A stretch of 64,000 nt of DNA, taken from positions 10,313,429-10,377,428 of the forward strand of contig NC_073744.1 of NCBI RefSeq assembly GCF_029784135.1, written 5' to 3'. This stretch comes from Toxorhynchites rutilus septentrionalis (taxonomy: Eukaryota; Arthropoda; Insecta; Diptera; Culicidae). The notes beneath the pieces were generated by a model. The model saw only the letters and a program-made list of their open reading frames with translations, searched no databases and had not been told where the DNA came from. Every line of letters starts with the position of its first letter. Within the stretch, counting starts at the first letter, position 1. The translations under genes were made by a program, and so were the position numbers. Of the stretch, positions 1-10,963 are shown in pieces.

Positions 1-1215
1 GTTCGCTATACACCCTGCAAGTCTTCCGTCACCGATGGTAGCCTCGAACCAAAGTTGATGGAACAAATGCGATGTTGGATTGCAACATACCATGTGAATG
101 GTTTTCATTCCCGAGAACACTCACAAAACGTGTTCAATGATAAGGAACACTGATAGTCTCTCACCTCTCTTCGATGTATATACATTTTCACTAATAACAA
201 TTAGGTAATATGCTACGCGCTCGGGCCTGGGCTTACTTCGATAGTAGCAAAATGTGACCTCTTTTCTCAAAGCCTACTGCTGCTGCAGGTATATTCCAAC
301 ACCACAACTCAAACTCAACCTGAGGTAAACGTAAACGCATGCACAACAGCAGCAGCAGCATGTGCCACCACCATAATAATAATAACACGGTTATTATCTC
401 AGTACGATATAGAGCGGCTGTTAGAGAGGTGCAGCGCATGGGTGCATTGCGGCACTCGCGCGGCATCGGCTTTCGGTGTTATCGTCCTTCCAGCGAATAG
501 AACAAACCGCCGTCCGCCGTCAGCACTTTGGCAGCAGAGCATTCAGTGATGGTCAGCCGCAGATCACGTGGATGTGCTCGCATGAGAGATTAGTGTGCGC
601 GACTTCCGTCATCCACCGGACCAGAGTGACCCAAGAAAGGGGGGGGGGGGGGGGTTGATGGTGCGAACAGAATTCGCAATCGGAAGGCAGATAATCAATA
701 TCAAAGTACATATGGATTACATGGGGTTTCGAGGGGGTCTTTGGGTGTATGGAACAAAGAGAGAAGAGCGGTCCAAATGAAGGCGGAATAGCAAAATGGA
801 TTGTACTTTGAGTCGAAGTGAGTCAGTTTGTAATAACAGAGCTCTTGATATACGACCTATTTGAGCAAGATAAAGCATCAGCTAATCAATCATGTGATAG
901 TAATCGCTTTCCTAACACTGCAAATCTATACCATAAGTACACTTCGTACAGTGTGGACTTTCAAGATGTATATTTCCCTGATATTTCATGTAGTATATTG
1001 TCGTAAGTGAAAAAAAGGCCCAAAAAACAACTGCAACAGAAACAACCGCTCAAAAAAAATGCAATGTCACTAGAAATATTGTGGTGCGGGAAAACATCAT
1101 GGGTATAATGAATGCCTCGCAGAAAAGAGCGTAATTCCTATTATAAATTAATTTTTTCGTTTTCGTTCTTCGAAATTTATTCTGAGGTGAATGTAATGGG
1201 GGCCACATTTAACGG
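1..1215. other. Unassigned intergenic DNA with simple repeats
   Basis: No gene recognised. The stretch contains a (CAG)n/(CCA)n/(ATA)n microsatellite cluster around 340-390 and a run of 16 G at 639-654. Short open frames here lack any family signature and are probably chance. Confidence 0.6.
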
Positions 1216-1450
1216 GAATAATGAATAGAGGCGACCAAAGCCGCCCAGATGAAACGATCCGAGTCGACCGCCGACCTGCCGTCGGAAGCGACGGTCTCTC
1301 CCAAGCAAACCTGTATTCCACTGACTGTCCGGTTAGTTTGAAACATAGTATACGATTCTTTAGCAAGGTCCAAGCTTTAGCGAGCGTCGGACGGCATACG
1401 CTTGTCTGGTGCATTTCGTTTGCCCGGTTAGTTTTTGTTTTGAAATAAAG
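1216..1450. repeat. Dispersed repeat, shared with the Sur-8 intron
   Basis: Much of this segment recurs in diverged form at about 28665-28815, for example 'cggtctctc', 'ttccactga' and 'tttagcaaggt' in the same order and orientation. It is a medium-copy interspersed repeat of unknown class; no terminal repeats or coding potential were seen. Confidence 0.55.
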
Positions 1451-1506
1451 CTCCACTGTTTCTTATTTATTATCACTATTACATACTTTTTCTCGACCAT
1501 CATTAA

Positions 1507-1860
1507 CATTATTTCGATATATCAAAAAGAATCTCAATATTGCACAATGATCCAGAAGGTACATTTAAGTAGAGATTAGCATTTAGAGCTCGACAGTTAT
1601 TCTCTAGACAAAAACTGTCTTTAACAAAATTGTTACATATAATTTTTGTGTTATAAAAATAGAGTGACCAAAATTGTCTATGAATTAAAAAATATAGATT
1701 TGTATACTTATAGATAGAGGTTAACATAGTTCGACACTGTTGTAGCCCCAGTTATTTGAAACAACTTTATGCAACAAAATTTTTTTTCTATCTCTGGAAC
1801 TAACTGATATAGCGCTTTTTTCTAAGTTGCGTGAGGGTCACCATGAAAAAAGCTGTTTGT
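1507..1860 (-). repeat. AT-rich dispersed repeat family R4, copy 1
   Basis: This segment shares an ordered set of blocks with 2500-2909, 4024-4130 and 30600-30810. The blocks are 'attctctagacaaaaactgt', 'gtagccccagtta', a 'tttttttctatctctgg' block and a 'gcgctttttt' block. Orientation is set relative to the 30600 copy. It is probably a non-autonomous DNA element; ends are not defined. Confidence 0.6.
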
Positions 1861-1916
1861 TTGCTTTAACTTTTATATTTCAAGTCTACATGCAAACTGT
1901 CTCCGAATGACTTTTA

Positions 1917-2071
1917 GAGCCCCCGCACACTACAGACTTTTTTTCAGCCGACAGTTTGGTCGGATCGGTCTACTGGTGCAAAAACCGAACCAACTGAATC
2001 GGTGTAATGTGCGCACATGCATACCTCTCCGTACTGATTAAGAAGCCGACCGAACTATCTGCGGGGGCTCT
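1917..2071. mobile_element. 155-bp MITE with TTA target duplication
   Basis: The ends form an imperfect inverted repeat beginning GAGCCCCCGCA on both strands. It is flanked by TTA at 1914-1916 and 2072-2074. Inner arms continue as related 'gccgac..tcgg' blocks. A 3-bp TTA duplication with short inverted ends is typical of PIF/Harbinger-type MITEs; the assignment is inferred from target size only. Confidence 0.75.
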
Positions 2072-2499
2072 TAGAGCTTACTAATACAAACATTTTGCGA
2101 TGCAGAACTTATCAATATCTCTACTCTACTCAAAGTTATTGATATTTATTCCCAAAAAATTGCTCTCTTCATTTGTTTGTCATTCTTTCGAAGACGAACA
2201 TACTTATTGTTTATTGCATTTGATTATGGTGGTATTCGAAAGAACATATTCCACTTTACATAATGTGAAATTTTCAAAACTATGTTATTTTTTGTATTTG
2301 AGTAAATTGAGCTCGAGTTTCCGGGTGAAAAACATCTATAACTTTGAGTAGGAAAAAAAGGAAATATTGGTCTTGATAAGCTCAAATATGGTACGGATAC
2401 AATTTTGATGTAGAATTTGAAATATAAAAGTTAGTGTAAAAAGTGGTCACACCAACGCAACTCAGACAGGAAGCGCTAAGAACAAGTATGTGGAAGATA

Positions 2500-2909
2500 T
2501 TCATTCTCTAGACAAAAACTGTTTTCGATAAAGTTATATGATGGAGTGCTTATTTCAATGTTCTTAAAAATAAAGTGACCAAAATATTAGGTGAAATCAT
2601 AAATCTAATTTTCTTATCTTTATAGATAGAGACAAACATAGTTTGACAATGTTGTAGACCCAGTTATATAATACATAGTATTATTTTAATCAACTCTGGA
2701 GAACGAAGATTTTTTTCTATCTTTTTCATATAACCGATTTAGCGTCAGAGATAGAAAAAAACGTACAAAGTTGTCTTAAATAACTGGGGCTACATCATTG
2801 TGAAACTATGCTTACCTCCATCTATAATTATAAGAATGTTTTATTTTTTTAATTTATCGACAATTATGGTCACCCTATTTTTTATGACATAAAAATGAGC
2901 GCTTTATCA
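2500..2909. repeat. Inverted pair of R4 repeat copies (left part of palindrome)
   Basis: 2500-2745 carries R4 in one orientation and 2745-2909 carries it in the opposite one, so the 'gttgtagacccagtta' block faces 'taactggggctac'. The second arm is broken by the mariner at 2912 and resumes at 4024-4130. The unit is thus a large palindrome into which mariner jumped. Confidence 0.6.
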
Positions 2910-2911
2910 TA

Positions 2912-4021
2912 TAGGGTTGGGGGAAAAGAAATGTCGTATTTCTGATCGAAATTTGACGCTTTATTTAACATACTTAAAATTATCCGTTTTGCATGGACCG
3001 GAAGAGATGATAATCACTTGGAGCCATGTTCGGACTATACGGTGGGTGCAATAGGACATCCCATCCGAGCTCCTGTAGCTTCTGGCGGGTCATCAAAGAT
3101 GTGTGAGGTCGAGCGTTGTCCTGGTGGAAAACAACACCATTCCTATTGATAATTTCTGGCCGCTTCTGGTCAATCGCCTGCTTCAAACTGTCAAGCTGCT
3201 CACAGTAGAGAACCGAGTTGAGGGTCTGGCCATAGTTGAGCAGCTCATAGTGGATGATTCCCTTCCAATCCCATCAAACACACAGCAAAGCTTTCCTGGC
3301 CGTCAATCCGGGCTTGGCGATGGTTTGGGCCGGCTTACCGCGCTTCGACAACGACTTTTTTCGCTTTAGGTTGTCGTACGTGATCCACTTTTCATCACCA
3401 ATCACCATCTTTTTAAAAAATGGGTCGAGTTCGTTCCGTTTCAGCAGTGCATTGCAGGCGTTGATTCGGTCTAAAAGATTTTTTTGCGTCAACTCGTGTG
3501 GCACCCATACATCCTGCTTTTTTTGGAATCCAATCTTCTGCAAATGGTTCCAAAAGGTTTTATGGTCTATACCCAGTTCCTGGCCAATCGAGCGAGTGCA
3601 CACATGCCGGTCTACTTGGATGATTTCAACGATTTTATCGGTTTCCACGACGATTAGCCTACCAGTACGGTATGTATCTTCGACAGCCACTACACCAGAA
3701 CAATATCGATTAAACCAACGCTGTGCTGTGCGAATCGTTACAGTATCGGGTCCATAAACTACACGAATTTTTTCGGTCGCCTTCGTTGCAGTTTAAATCG
3801 TAAAATATGGCGAATTTCTTGCTTGGTGGACTCCATCTTTGACGCGCTATAACTTGAAACTGAAAAGGACAATCACAATACTGTCAAAACGACACTTGTA
3901 GCACAGATTGTCGTCTTTAAATAGCCGTATAGTATGACCCGATGCGATAAGTACAACACAAGATATGTTTAAGTGTTGCCATATATTGACAATATACGAC
4001 ATTTCTTTTTCCCCAACCCAA
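2912..4021 (-). mobile_element. mariner (DD34D) element, non-autonomous by decay
   Basis: Inverted ends of about 26 bp lie at 2914-2939 and 3994-4019 (outer part GGGTTGGGG on both), with TA duplications at 2910-2911 and 4022-4023. The 1110-bp length is short of the usual ~1.3 kb; the missing part is the end of the transposase gene. It is inserted in an R4 repeat copy. Confidence 0.9.
2980..3836 (-). pseudogene. mariner transposase pseudogene
   Basis: This is a degenerate cut-and-paste transposase read right to left from an ATG at 3836. An N-terminal helix-turn-helix region is followed by a catalytic domain with GDEKWI (first Asp), HQDNARPH (second Asp) and YSPNMAPSDYHLF (third Asp). Exactly 34 residues separate the second and third Asp, which is the mariner DD34D signature. 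The frame is broken by a stop near 3760 and by a shift between 3190 and 3274. The protein stops shortly after the third Asp, so about 40 C-terminal residues usual in the family are absent. It cannot make active enzyme. The family call is firm; the subfamily is not resolved. Confidence 0.9.
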
Positions 4022-4023
4022 TA

Positions 4024-4130
4024 TGTAACAACTTTGTCGAAGACAGTCTTTGTCTAGAGAATAACTGTCGAGCTTTAAATGCTAATTTCCACTTAAATGC
4101 ACCTTCTGGTCCATTGTGCATTGTAATAAT
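4024..4130. repeat. R4 repeat, continuation right of mariner
   Basis: The sequence 'ttgtctagagaataactgtc' is the reverse complement of a block near 1600 and continues the R4 arm interrupted at 2909. This shows that mariner inserted after R4 was in place. Confidence 0.6.
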
Positions 4131-4592
4131 CAAAAAAAATCTGTTCAAGATTACTTACAGAAAAATCGTTTACACAGTAAATATGTTGAATTCAATTGAA
4201 TTCGAAAACTGTTTCATTCAATCAATAATTTTATCAATGCAAACAAATGATTACTACGCCTACGGTAGTCCCACGTCAACCTTGCGGTTATATCATAGAT
4301 ATAATCCTCCCATTTTGTTCTTGGTAATTGACAGAGACTTTTGTTTCGGGATCATTCACTTGCTTTTTTCAAACTTTTCCAAGCAGAAAATCCACAAGCA
4401 TATAGGATGTATTCAACAACAAAGTGACTTTTACTTTACTAAATTCTTGACAACTTCCAAAGATCTGAATACATATTGTCTCTAGAAGTCATTAGTTCAT
4501 TTGCGCTCGAGAACTCGAATGATTGTGACATTGTATTTTTATTATTTTGGGCCTATACTATACAATAGATTAGCGTATATCTTTCAAACGAC
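4131..4592. other. Unassigned AT-rich DNA
   Basis: There is an open frame on the + strand through this stretch, but it continues from mariner and R4 repeat sequence and shows no domain. Nothing else was recognised. Confidence 0.5.
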
Positions 4593-4604
4593 CACTTCAC
4601 AAAT

Positions 4605-5096
4605 AGGGGGTCTCCGTAGCCACATTGGTTGCGCGTTCGCTTAGTAAGCGATCGATCGTGAGTTCAAAACTCAGGGCCCTCATTGACCATCTTTGTGTTG
4701 TTACAGAATAGCTACGTCCACGCAACAATCATCAGCGATGGAGATCGATCCACGGTCGAAATAAGATCGATTCATCCATACAACTGCTCTGCTCTGCAAG
4801 ACACATCGGGCTGCTGTTCTATAAATAACTCAACAATGATCAATCAACTGTCTCCGCTGTCCGGTGGTCCAACTGGATTGGATAATGGAAGAACAGAAAA
4901 GAATACTCTTACGCCTAAATGGCTACTGTGTGAATGTACCATATGTAATGGTATAGAAGGAATACTGGCGAATGACAACTGTGTAATGTGCTAATTATAG
5001 ATATGATAACCATGTGACATGTACACAATTAAAATTCGGCTCTGTTACATCTAAAATGCTAATGAGCCTTAAATAAATAAATGGGATAAAAAAAAA
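4605..5096 (+). mobile_element. tRNA-derived long SINE (family 3), copy 1
   Basis: The head resembles a pol III promoter: A-box-like 'tagccacattggttgcg' and B-box-like 'gagttcaaaac'. The tail is A-rich with 'aaataaataaatgggat'. A perfect 12-bp duplication CACTTCACAAAT lies at 4593-4604 and 5097-5108. A second copy lies at 49081-49591. At ~490 bp it is long for a SINE, so most of the body is probably non-tRNA sequence. Confidence 0.85.
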
Positions 5097-5784
5097 CACT
5101 TCACAAATCGAAGGATTTTCACTTACATACCGTTTCAATAATTAGTTTTATGGATATGGTTTGATTTACAACCAAAGCTTCAAAACAAATTGAGTTATCA
5201 CAGTTCCGTTTTCGTGGAAGAACTGGGGCTATATTCACTCAATCAATCAATTTATCATTAATACCGTTCTGAATCATATTTCGGACACTTTGTTCTAATA
5301 TCTTGAAATGCTTAAAGCACTGATAATATAACTATAAAATTAATATCACAATTGCTTCTTTAGAGTAATCCCTTGGTTTCACTATCACTTCGTTTAAGAA
5401 TCAAATGTGAATTATTACATAGTAGGAAAAAATACATCTAAAATCCAAAATCCACTCATTATCATTTGTGTTTGACGTTTGCTTAGCGTGGGCACGTAGA
5501 ATTTACCCCTTCATCAATATTTAAATTTCTCTCGTGTTTCATCAGTTCTCATCATCGTTATCAGGATACTGTGATTTGCTTGGTAAGTGTTTCGCAGTTG
5601 ATTATAAAATAAAATCAAATGTAAAATTACAGAATAAAGTGTCCGAAATTTGATTTAGTGTCCGAAGTTTGATTCTTATTCGCTTCATTTGAAAAGTATT
5701 TAATCGATGATTTGTTTATGTTTTCAATCAAATGTGTACCAAAATGGAAAGCTTAAAAGTATATTGAACTAATTTATTGAAAAC
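5097..5784. other. Unassigned intergenic DNA
   Basis: AT-rich sequence without a recognisable gene, inverted repeat or long open frame. Confidence 0.5.
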
Positions 5785-6180
5785 TAGCTGTACCCTGCCA
5801 CGCTTTGCTGTGGCACATTGTGGTTGCATGGTTGAGTTGAATTTTTCATTTTTTTATGTTGTAACAACAATCCTAGATGTGTTTTGTTGTTTTGTATATT
5901 GTATCATAGTTTGAGCTCAATTGGTTCCGTATCTTTCGAGTTTTTAACGCGCACACAAACGAACACATAATGTTTATAGATAGATGAGGGAAATCGATAA
6001 ATTTTAAATCACTTCGAAACACAATATCAGATCATAATTTTGTCAAACACGTGGAAAAAAGACACTCCTTGAAGTGGGTTATAAATTGTATCCAACTTTG
6101 AGCTCAATCGGTTCCGCTCTTTTCGAGTTTTTGACGCGTACACAAACGAACAGAACATTTTTATATATATAGAGATATGA
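5785..6180 (+). repeat. Dispersed repeat with two related 3' segments
   Basis: The 'ctagctgtaccctgccacgc' start is followed by two versions of 'gagctcaa.cggttcc' with 'cacacaaacgaac', around 5910-5970 and 6098-6150. The repeat ends in a TA-rich tail. A fragment in the opposite orientation lies at about 14820-14945. The class is unknown to me; it resembles widespread insect repeats beginning with tagctg. Confidence 0.6.
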
Positions 6181-6659
6181 ACCAAATAATACCTGTGCAT
6201 AAAGCTTAGATCTGTTTCCTGCATCATATGCCTTAAGCGTAAGAAAAATGATTCAGAACGGTAGTACCAAGATTCCAAGATTGGTGCTATCCAACAGAAG
6301 AATCACGCATAATTTATCAGGTTGCTTCAAACAAAACCCGATAATACGAGTACTGTGCTGTATTCATTTCCGCATTGATATTGTTATATAGATCATTATA
6401 ATTATTTTTTTGTATGACCAAAAGTAGGCTCGATGCTGGGCAATAATGCATAATTGCATAATGCATAATTTTTTATTATAATAGCACAAGATAGTGAATA
6501 ATGTAATTGTAATTATTGAGTTACATGAACTAGTATTATGTTCCAGGTAGTGTTTTAAGTTTAATAAAATGTTTTCAATAAAAATATTTTTTTCTTCTTC
6601 AAATACCAACAAACATGAGAGGAAAGCACCCAGATTCCTATATTTTCGAGCGGTTATAA
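6181..6659. other. Unassigned AT-rich DNA
   Basis: No supported gene. A frame on the - strand around 6364-6786 is low-complexity and has no known domain. Confidence 0.5.
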
Positions 6660-7355
6660 GCACAGTGTCGACCGAGTGACGAAAAGTGCTACAAAAGTGC
6701 CGGAATTTTACCCCGCCTTGCCACCCGCAGGCAGCACTGCCTATAATTTTAGCTATAATCGTACGCAATGAAAGAAACGGCATCACTGAGCGAGTATCCT
6801 TTCTCTTTCTCTCTGAACTGAACTGTCATTCAAAACAAAACAGAGAATTGATCGAGATGCAAACTGTGTAAGTATTAGGTTTAAATTCCAGCAATTCAAT
6901 ACTTATATGATATGGATTTCGTTTAATTTCCAGCTATTCAATAATGGAACACACAGCAACAGGAATTTGTCGTGATTTGCTGCATTCAGGCTAAACATCA
7001 TCTAAGAACAGATTCTCTATATTCCATCATCGGGTTCCTCCAAGGTTATTTGGAATTCAGGAGAATTGCAACGGAACAGGCATAAGACTGGCAGAAGTTT
7101 TCAACACTAAGGGAATACGTGAAATTATACACTTCATAGCGTTATATGTGATCCGAATAGTTTCTCATAGGTAACATTTTAGCCAATTATAAAGGATATT
7201 AGCGTCAGGTATTGATAATATCTCTTCTCGTGGAATTTGATTAAATTATATTTCTTTCAGTAGTGAAGATTTAAAAGTTAAATGACATTGGAAAGATCAT
7301 CAGTCTTCAACTGGTCTCCTATCTCTATAATAATATCACTATCTGTGAATATCAG
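6660..7355 (+). ncRNA. Candidate spliced non-coding transcript or UTR
   Basis: Strong splice signals occur in a consistent order: donor GTAAGT at 6868, acceptor TTTCCAG ending 6933, donor GTAACA at 7171, acceptor TTTCTTTCAG ending 7260, and donor CAGGTAAG at 7356. They imply exons to 6867, 6934-7170 and 7261-7355, with 66- and 90-bp introns, the common short-intron size in mosquitoes. The exons contain no long frame. Upstream, 6660-6867 is more GC-rich than its surroundings. This is inference from splice-site order only; chance is possible. Confidence 0.25.
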
Positions 7356-7959
7356 GTAAGCTCTCAAAAATCATTGGAAGGTATTCAAACTATATACAAA
7401 TTTTCGTTGTATTTCGAAGATCAGTGGAAACAGCTATTAATGGTTACATATATTCAAAGTTTTGCTATATATCCATTTCTTTTTTTAATAATATTACTTG
7501 GTATTCCAATTTCTTTATGATATTCACCAAATCTTTCCACAGGTAGAATTTTCCAAAGTTTTTGACGTAGGACTACGTCTAACCGGAAGATATAGGGGGT
7601 GAAATGAAAATCTAGGCACTGAACAAGTAGGAAAAAATGCAAGATTTGGAACGCTTATAACTCGAGCATTTCTCAATAGATCGCAAAGGTTTTTGCATCA
7701 ATTGATAGGAAATATATCTACGCATCTATCATAACGAATAACATTTCATTTTTCTTGAGATAAATAATTGAATAATTGTGAAATATCAAGCATTGTCCAA
7801 ATGCACTATGTGCCCATTTTTGATTGGTCCATTTTGTGCTCCTCAAATCGTACCGACCAAAACGGTCAACCAGAGCAGCAGCGAAATACAATGAAGCACG
7901 ATTGGAAAGGAAAAAGAAAAAATATGAGCGAAACATTGGTCGCAGTCTCACACATGCGT
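7356..7959. other. Unassigned DNA ahead of the H2A-like copy
   Basis: Contains 'gacgtaggactacgtc' at about 7563, echoed near 9258 ('agtcctacgtcac') in inverted form. The pair may be the ends of an element that contains the histone-like segment; boundaries were not resolved. Confidence 0.35.
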
Positions 7960-8279
7960 AATTCTCGAGCCAGCCAGTCAGCTTAAAAATCCCCGCTCCG
8001 CTGCCGTAACGATCATTCTTTGTGTGGACACCGACTGGACAACATCGTTGCTGGACGAGCTGGATGGCGAGGGATCAAGTGCCTTTCTCAAGGCAATGGG
8101 GGCGGAGGTGTAATGAAGGAGTTAGAGTAGAGTTTTAAGGGCCTTTCTCAAGGCTAGAGACGAATGAACTAAAAAGTTTAAAGTCTCTATAATACCACCA
8201 CCGTAACGATCATTCTCATCCGAACCGTACACCACATCGTTTCGCATGACATCACATCAACAAACCAACACAAGCAGCC

Positions 8280-8490
8280 ATGGTTGGATATGGCAAAGGA
8301 GGAAAAGTGAAGGGAAAGGCAAAATCCCGCCCGAACCGTGTTAGTCTGGAGTTCCACGCAAGGGTAGCTAGGCCGAGCGCGTTAGTACCAGTGCATCAGT
8401 CCACCTAGCCGGCGTTATATAGTTTCGGCCGCCGAAGTGATCGAGTTGGCTGGTAAAGCTGCTCGCGACGATAAGAAAACCCGCATTCAG
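8280..8490 (+). pseudogene. Histone H2A pseudogene fragment
   Basis: From an ATG at 8280 the translation contains YGKGGKVKGKAKSR, matching the N-terminal tail of canonical H2A. After divergence, a frameshift and about ten lost codons, a second block at 8428-8487 reads AAEVIELAGKAARDDKKTRI, the H2A alpha-2/alpha-3 region. Sequence beyond that no longer matches. Canonical H2A packages DNA as a dimer with H2B; this copy cannot encode it because of internal stops and the missing C-terminal half. The flanking 'ccgtaacgatcattct' occurs twice (about 8005 and 8203). It may be an element-captured or retroposed histone gene. Identity is firm, origin uncertain. Confidence 0.8.
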
Positions 8491-9725
8491 AACAGACCAC
8501 ATTCGGTTCGGTGGACATCAAGACAACAGGCAGTTGCAGCGAGTGGCGAGTGGCAAACGCAATCGCAAAACGACAGCAGGTAGCAGAAGAAAAAAGTTTG
8601 TTCTTTATACAATCTGCTTTGGTGGCAAATCCAAAACAAGGCGGCATCGAGGACGTTCGAAATGGTTTTTTTTAAACCACGAGTACTAAGTTTTCTAAAT
8701 TGGAACCATTCCATAATGAATTTGGCAGTTGTTCTGAGCTTATTGATGGTTGGGGACTTTCCCGATTATTCAATTTTCACCAATTCTTAAATTGCTTCTA
8801 GATTGAAAGTACAGTAATTTATATTTAGCTCGACATTGAGCTAATTGGATGGATCTGTAATGCGACATTTTTGTCGCAACATACAGTTCGGGGTCCAACT
8901 TATGACCCCACATTGAAAGTCGACACTGTACCACTGGCATCGCAAATGTTCAATTACAGGTTTAAATCGCCTCAAATGCGACACGGAGTGTTTCTCCGGC
9001 ACGTCGCATTAAATGTAATTTACTGAACAACATGTCACAAGCTGGATGGGAAGAAATTTTCCAACTGTGAAAGCTGTGGCGAGTGGCAAACGCAATAGCT
9101 AAACAGGAAGGTTTAACCGAACAAGATGGGGATATCGAGTGATTAAACAGTAAACTAATCCATTTTTCAGGTAGATAGGTAGGTATTCACGTAGGAGAAG
9201 AAAATAAAACAATATATTTAAAATATATATTTAACAAAAGCTGTCCCCTTTGTATAGTCCTACGTCACTCCGGTTATGTCCCCGACATTACCCACCCGTC
9301 TTTTTTACGTAGTTCATAAAAGAATACATTCCAAAACAGATGCAGTTTTAGTTGTGCATTTTGAGTGATTTTGTTAACCATTGAATTGTAAATTGTTATG
9401 TTAACACTGCAAACAAATTTTTATTCTCACAATGCCCAATATGAACAATTAATCAATCTAAGACTATGTCAGTGATTAATATAATATAGGAAAATAGCTA
9501 AGTGTATAACAGCCACTGTTGGCGTTAGGAATTATTGATCATTATAAGTAGTAATGTAATGTAAAAATGTAATACATATTCATTGTAATTCGTTTATAAG
9601 TGTATGTTGAATAAAATTAAAGATTTTCCTTCGATTACGATTTTCCACGATTTTTTCATTTTTAATTTTCATGAAAACAAATGCCGCCATAATAAGCGTC
9701 GAGTAGTTTTGCGTTTGGTCGACGT
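8491..9725. other. Mostly unassigned; partial internal repeats
   Basis: 'gagtggcgagtggcaaacgc' near 8540 recurs at about 9070. The stretch 9240-9300 carries 'tagtcctacgtcac'. No gene was recognised. The remainder to 9725 is AT-rich. Confidence 0.45.
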
Positions 9726-10025
9726 GGTGCCAGTTTGGCACAGTGTTGGCTCGAAATTGGTTGTCAAATACGAAGGATAGGTCGACAAAATCGTTGCAAA
9801 ATGGCACGATATCGGCACCATTGTCGACACCATTTTCTGGGACCAATTCGACACAACAAAGTAGAGTGGGCAGTCGGTAGATACGGTGCCAGATTGGCAC
9901 AGTATTGGCCCATAGCTGGTTGTCAAATACAAAGGACAAAATCATTGCAAAATGGCACGATATCGGCACCGTTGTCGACACCATTCGTTGGGACCGATCT
10001 TGCACAACAATGTAGAGTGGGTATG
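9726..10025. repeat. 169-bp tandem repeat, about 1.8 copies
   Basis: Unit 1 starts at 9726 and unit 2 at 9895. Shared blocks include 'ttggcacagt.ttggc', 'tggttgtcaaatac', 'aaaatggcacgatatcggca' and 'gtagagtggg'. Unit 2 has a short deletion relative to unit 1. Frames on both strands here are products of the repeat, not genes. Confidence 0.85.
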
Positions 10026-10723
10026 GATCGATGAATATAAATTCGAGCTATTTCAACCAGCCTGAGGGCATCCGTATACTAGCACATAGGATTTGACAAC
10101 GTCAAACATGTCCGGGTCGCAAATGCAATTTGCGACCACTGTCACTCGCGAGAACTGCCAAACTCTCAAGCTGGTGTAAAACAAGGCACTTAACATACTA
10201 CCAGGTGGGTCAAAACGTGAAGTGGTTTTCTGCAGCCATTTAAAAAATACACAAAAGTAAATTAAGACGATTGAGCACAATTTGTGGAATATACTGATAC
10301 TTTATGAAATACTCATTGCTATATTCATTATATTCATTACGTTTTACGCTGCAAGCGTTTCATTTATTGTCTTTGCGTTGAAGGCACCATAATGATTTGC
10401 GCCATTTGGAAAACGAAATTAAGGACGAAATTAACACACTTCTAGAACAAAAAATAATGAATGAAAATTTACTTATCTGTATTCAATATGTATTCTATGT
10501 AATAGAGTAATACGTTTCCTCGAAAATTGTGAAATAATATGAAACTGAAATTGTGTTTGATGCTGATTTTATATTATAATGGTGAGTTTTTGTGATTATT
10601 GTGTTGTAAAATATTTGGAAATATACAACCAAATGGCTAAGTAAGCGTCAGGACTACGTGTTTTAAGTAATCGAATAACTTAAAAATCTACATACTATTT
10701 ATAAGATTTCAAAACTACCTTCT
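10026..10723. other. Unassigned DNA
   Basis: No gene or clear repeat end. 'gtcaggactacgtg' at about 10648 recurs near 20402 together with a downstream 'aaaactgccttc'-like block, pointing to a diverged dispersed repeat. Confidence 0.4.
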
Positions 10724-10963
10724 TTAAATTTTCACGAATTTCAGTTTGGTTTTTTTCAAGCAATCTTGGGAGAATTGCATGGAGCAAATTGCTGCCGTTC
10801 CGAAATTAATGGCCATGTCAATTATGCGTTTGTCATTAGCTGCAATAGCTCGCACCCATTGCAGTCGTCTGTTCGTATCTTTCGGAAACCGATGCCGCGA
10901 ATAGGAACGATGATCCGTCATACACCGAAAACTATTTGGGCACGACGGCACTAGACACTTCAT
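10724..10963 (-). pseudogene. THAP-type zinc-finger fragment
   Basis: A 79-residue frame has the layout of a THAP DNA-binding domain: start MKCLVPSC (Cys pair), the central HRFP motif, a Trp in LQWVRAI, then AICSMQF and a basic KLKF end. In the family the last zinc ligands are Cys and His in a CSxHF motif; here the His is replaced by Gln (CSMQF), so metal binding is probably lost. THAP domains occur in P-element transposases and in host transcription regulators. No catalytic domain was found nearby, so the source cannot be decided. The call rests on spacing and motifs only. Confidence 0.55.

Noticed and set aside
9580..10034. Overlapping open frames of 75-141 codons on both strands
   Set aside because: All lie in the 169-bp tandem repeat and mirror its periodicity; no protein family resemblance.
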